This document shows, piece by piece, positions 62,100 through 64,000 of a DNA stretch of 64,000 nucleotides. The stretch spans positions 586,111 through 650,110 of the forward strand of contig VXBM01000144.1 of assembly GCA_013400155.1 (NCBI GenBank), in the 5' to 3' direction. Position numbers and translations under genes: made by a program. The notes under the pieces were generated by a model. That model saw nothing but the letters and a program-made list of their open reading frames with translations, did no database searches and was not told where the DNA came from. This stretch comes from Helopsaltes ochotensis. Taxonomy: Eukaryota > Chordata > Aves > Passeriformes > Locustellidae. Within the stretch, counting starts at the first letter, position 1. Each line of letters opens with the position of its first letter.

Positions 62100-62760
62100 A
62101 CCAGATGTATTATGTCTGTTCTATCCTTTTCCTTTGTGTCAACGGGTGAAATCGTAGCATGGTACGCCCTGGTTCATTTTGTCATTCTAAAGCTAGAAAT
62201 GATGTAAATTAAAAAGCAGCTCTTTTTTTTTTCTTTAGGATTGTGAAAGACAGTAATTTTATTCCACTTAATGATAAACTCAGAGTTGAAAATGCATGTG
62301 TATTTTTAAAGGTTCTGATTTTATAAAGTACATTCTATAGTCTGTATTCACTTTGTGATTAATTTGTTTTCTTCTATATCCCCGAGTATCTATGCATAGG
62401 ATGAAACATATGTAAATAAATCATGCCATTAACACTGTGTTTTCGTTCACCTGTGGAATCCTTCAGAGGAAATACTGGCTCATTTAAAGGACACACTTAA
62501 CTTTCACAAGACTGAGCTGCACGTCCAATGTGCTTTCTGCTTCCATGGAGGATGAGTTAAACACGGGGAAATAAGTAAATTATGTATGTTGTTGCTCAGC
62601 ACAGAGTTACTCAAGTTAATTACACTGCTGTTGGTTTTGGCTAAAAACTAATGCTACAATGTTTACTTTAATAATTTGAAGTAAGCGCTGAACCTCTTTA
62701 AAATCACACTCCGTAGAGTGCAAAAACTGTAAACACTGCAGAACCAGGATTCCACTTGAA
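62100..62760. promoter_or_regulatory. Candidate conserved non-coding element(s)
   Basis: Complex, repeat-poor sequence with TAAT/ATTA and AAATAAATCATG-type words (for example GTGATTAATTTG near 62355, CAAGTTAATTACACTG near 62612). Composition resembles enhancer-type conserved elements. No alignment evidence is available. Confidence 0.2.
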
Positions 62761-63183
62761 AATAGATTCATTACTTATTTGTCACGCTTCCTGCAGATGG
62801 GGGAGGACTGCTATTCTCAGTCAGGTATCTTCATACGTCACTGATGAGAAAACCGCTTCAAAAACCTGGTGACACCATGCAGCTGTGCTGTGGCATCATT
62901 CCTAAATAAATGCTATCGAGAGCCCTTGGCCTCTTTGCTACAGAGTAGAGATCAGTTACCTAGTAAGTTCATAAACGTATCTTATATGCCCCCTTCTCGG
63001 CTCCAGTCCCAAAGAACCACTGTGCCTGGCTGCCCAGGAGATCTCCAGAAGCTTAGGATGCTGTGGCATAGAGGTGTTGCCTCCATTCCTTCCGTTTTCC
63101 CATGTTTTCTGTGACATCAGCCCCTGAGACAGGACTAATAAAAATAGGTAGAGATTCCCATGGATGCACCTCAAAAAGTTCAC

Positions 63184-63330
63184 CTTCATGAACCATCTGG
63201 TTCTTTCTTCAGCTTGCTTTGCTTGGGTCATATTTGTGCTCTGATCTTCACCTGAGGGACTTTCAGACTCAAGCTTGATGCTGTTATCTGCATTTGGTGG
63301 CGGATGGGGAGGAAATGCCATATGTTGTCC
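63184..63330 (-). CDS. Possible coding exon, minus strand, gene unknown
   Basis: Within a 121-codon minus frame (63321-62956) the first 46 codons read like real protein: proline-rich start (MAFPPHPPPNADN), then a hydrophilic acidic/serine stretch (KLESESPSGEDQ) and a charged end (QAEERTRWFMK). The frame is closed upstream by TAG at plus 63331-63333, where an AG could serve as splice acceptor (CTATTTAG, with a poor pyrimidine tract). Two candidate donors follow: AAG|GTGAAC at 63184/63183 and CAG|GTGAAG at 63252/63251. Beyond the first donor the frame turns hydrophobic and repeat-like. I do not recognise the protein. The sequence could be an exon of a gene lying mainly outside the window, or a chance frame. 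The start codon context is weak (C at -3). Confidence 0.2.
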
Positions 63331-64000
63331 CTAAATAGCTGACTTTCCACAGCCAGACAGAAATGTGCCTGTAATTTGCTTTATACTGCCAATACTTTTT
63401 GTAAGAGGAAATTGTTGGGGCACTGGAAGTTATTTATTTTCCACTATATTTTATTAGGTTATTTCCTGTTTTTCTTCCTGTTCCTTTGCTCTGTCTAATT
63501 TGGCAGATTGATTTTCTTCTTGCACTTTCCTTCCTTTTAGCTTGTTCTCTTAGTCCTACTAAGCATCCAAATTTTCTGGTCATCAGTTGAGTCTTAGAAA
63601 GCAGAGCTGGCCAAGGATTTCAACATTTAAAATGTGGATAAAGCTTTTCATCTAGTTTAAACCTTCAGGCTTGCCATTAGACTGATATGCAAATCTACAA
63701 AACAGAAACTTCCTCTGTGATTTTTTTTTCATATTAATTTTTCCTTTTAATTTATTTGCCCCAAACTTATCTTAGCCCCTGTTTTATCTTGTTTCTGTTC
63801 CCACTAAAGTCAGTTTGACTGAATTCTCCTAATTTCTATTTAAGGTATTAGCATGTTCCCGAAGACTCGGGCACCTTGATTGTTTTTTGACATTCAAACT
63901 GGGGCTGGTAGAGGACAAAAGAACTGGAAAATAACAAGACATTACCTACCCGATGGTTATTGGGTCAAAAAGGACATTTTTGGGCTCAGGTAAGCAAGCT
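63331..64000. other. No gene recognised; pyrimidine-rich right end
   Basis: T/C-rich on the plus strand between about 63.42 and 63.55 kb, including TTTCCTTCCTTTTAG near 63526-63540, which looks like a splice acceptor but is followed by no convincing open frame. Confidence 0.4.

Overview
The window looks like non-coding, AT-rich nuclear DNA from a bird, probably a songbird. The main evidence is 3' ends of CR1 LINEs, which are the typical avian retrotransposon, together with several short solo LTRs of avian endogenous-retrovirus type, little other interspersed repeat, and long stretches with stops in all six frames. The longest open frame is about 160 codons and overlaps an LTR. I found no complete protein-coding gene, no rRNA or tRNA gene, no CRISPR array and no bacterial or organellar sequence. 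The window is most likely intergenic or deep inside a large intron.

Layout. Bases 1-11.8 kb are unique-looking DNA with one CR1 fragment (2.74-3.17 kb), a hairpin followed by a T-run (6.17 kb) and simple repeats. A 33-bp x3 minisatellite (11.81-11.91 kb) lies beside a clear solo LTR on the minus strand (12.05-12.41 kb). Bases 14.87-16.48 kb hold two stretches that look like conserved non-coding elements. Bases 30.07-31.34 kb form a retroelement cluster: an LTR fragment next to a solo LTR of a different family that still has a perfect 5-bp target duplication. A weak LTR-like GC-rich block follows at 32.7 kb and a G-quadruplex-capable tract at 33.35 kb. A relative of the second LTR lies at 40.95-41.55 kb. 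CR1 3' ends on the minus strand occur near 34.2 and 49.8 kb. A short, broken stretch at 53.56-53.89 kb (minus) may be a Ty3/Gypsy-like pol remnant. A T50 tract is at 54.95 kb. At 58.59-59.20 kb an LTR related to the 30.07-kb fragment carries a (GGAAT)n array that runs into a 20-N assembly gap. Near the right end (63.18-63.33 kb, minus) is the only stretch that reads like a possible coding exon; I cannot assign it to a gene.

There is no operon or pathway here. The organisation is mostly old unique DNA invaded by retroelements, nearly all of the LTRs on the minus strand. I found no new system I would defend. The points most worth checking are the GGAAT array just downstream of an LTR promoter, the possible Gypsy-like remnant, the in-frame 11-residue minisatellite, the possible exon at 63.2 kb, and three perfect inverted repeats with arms of 11-12 bp.
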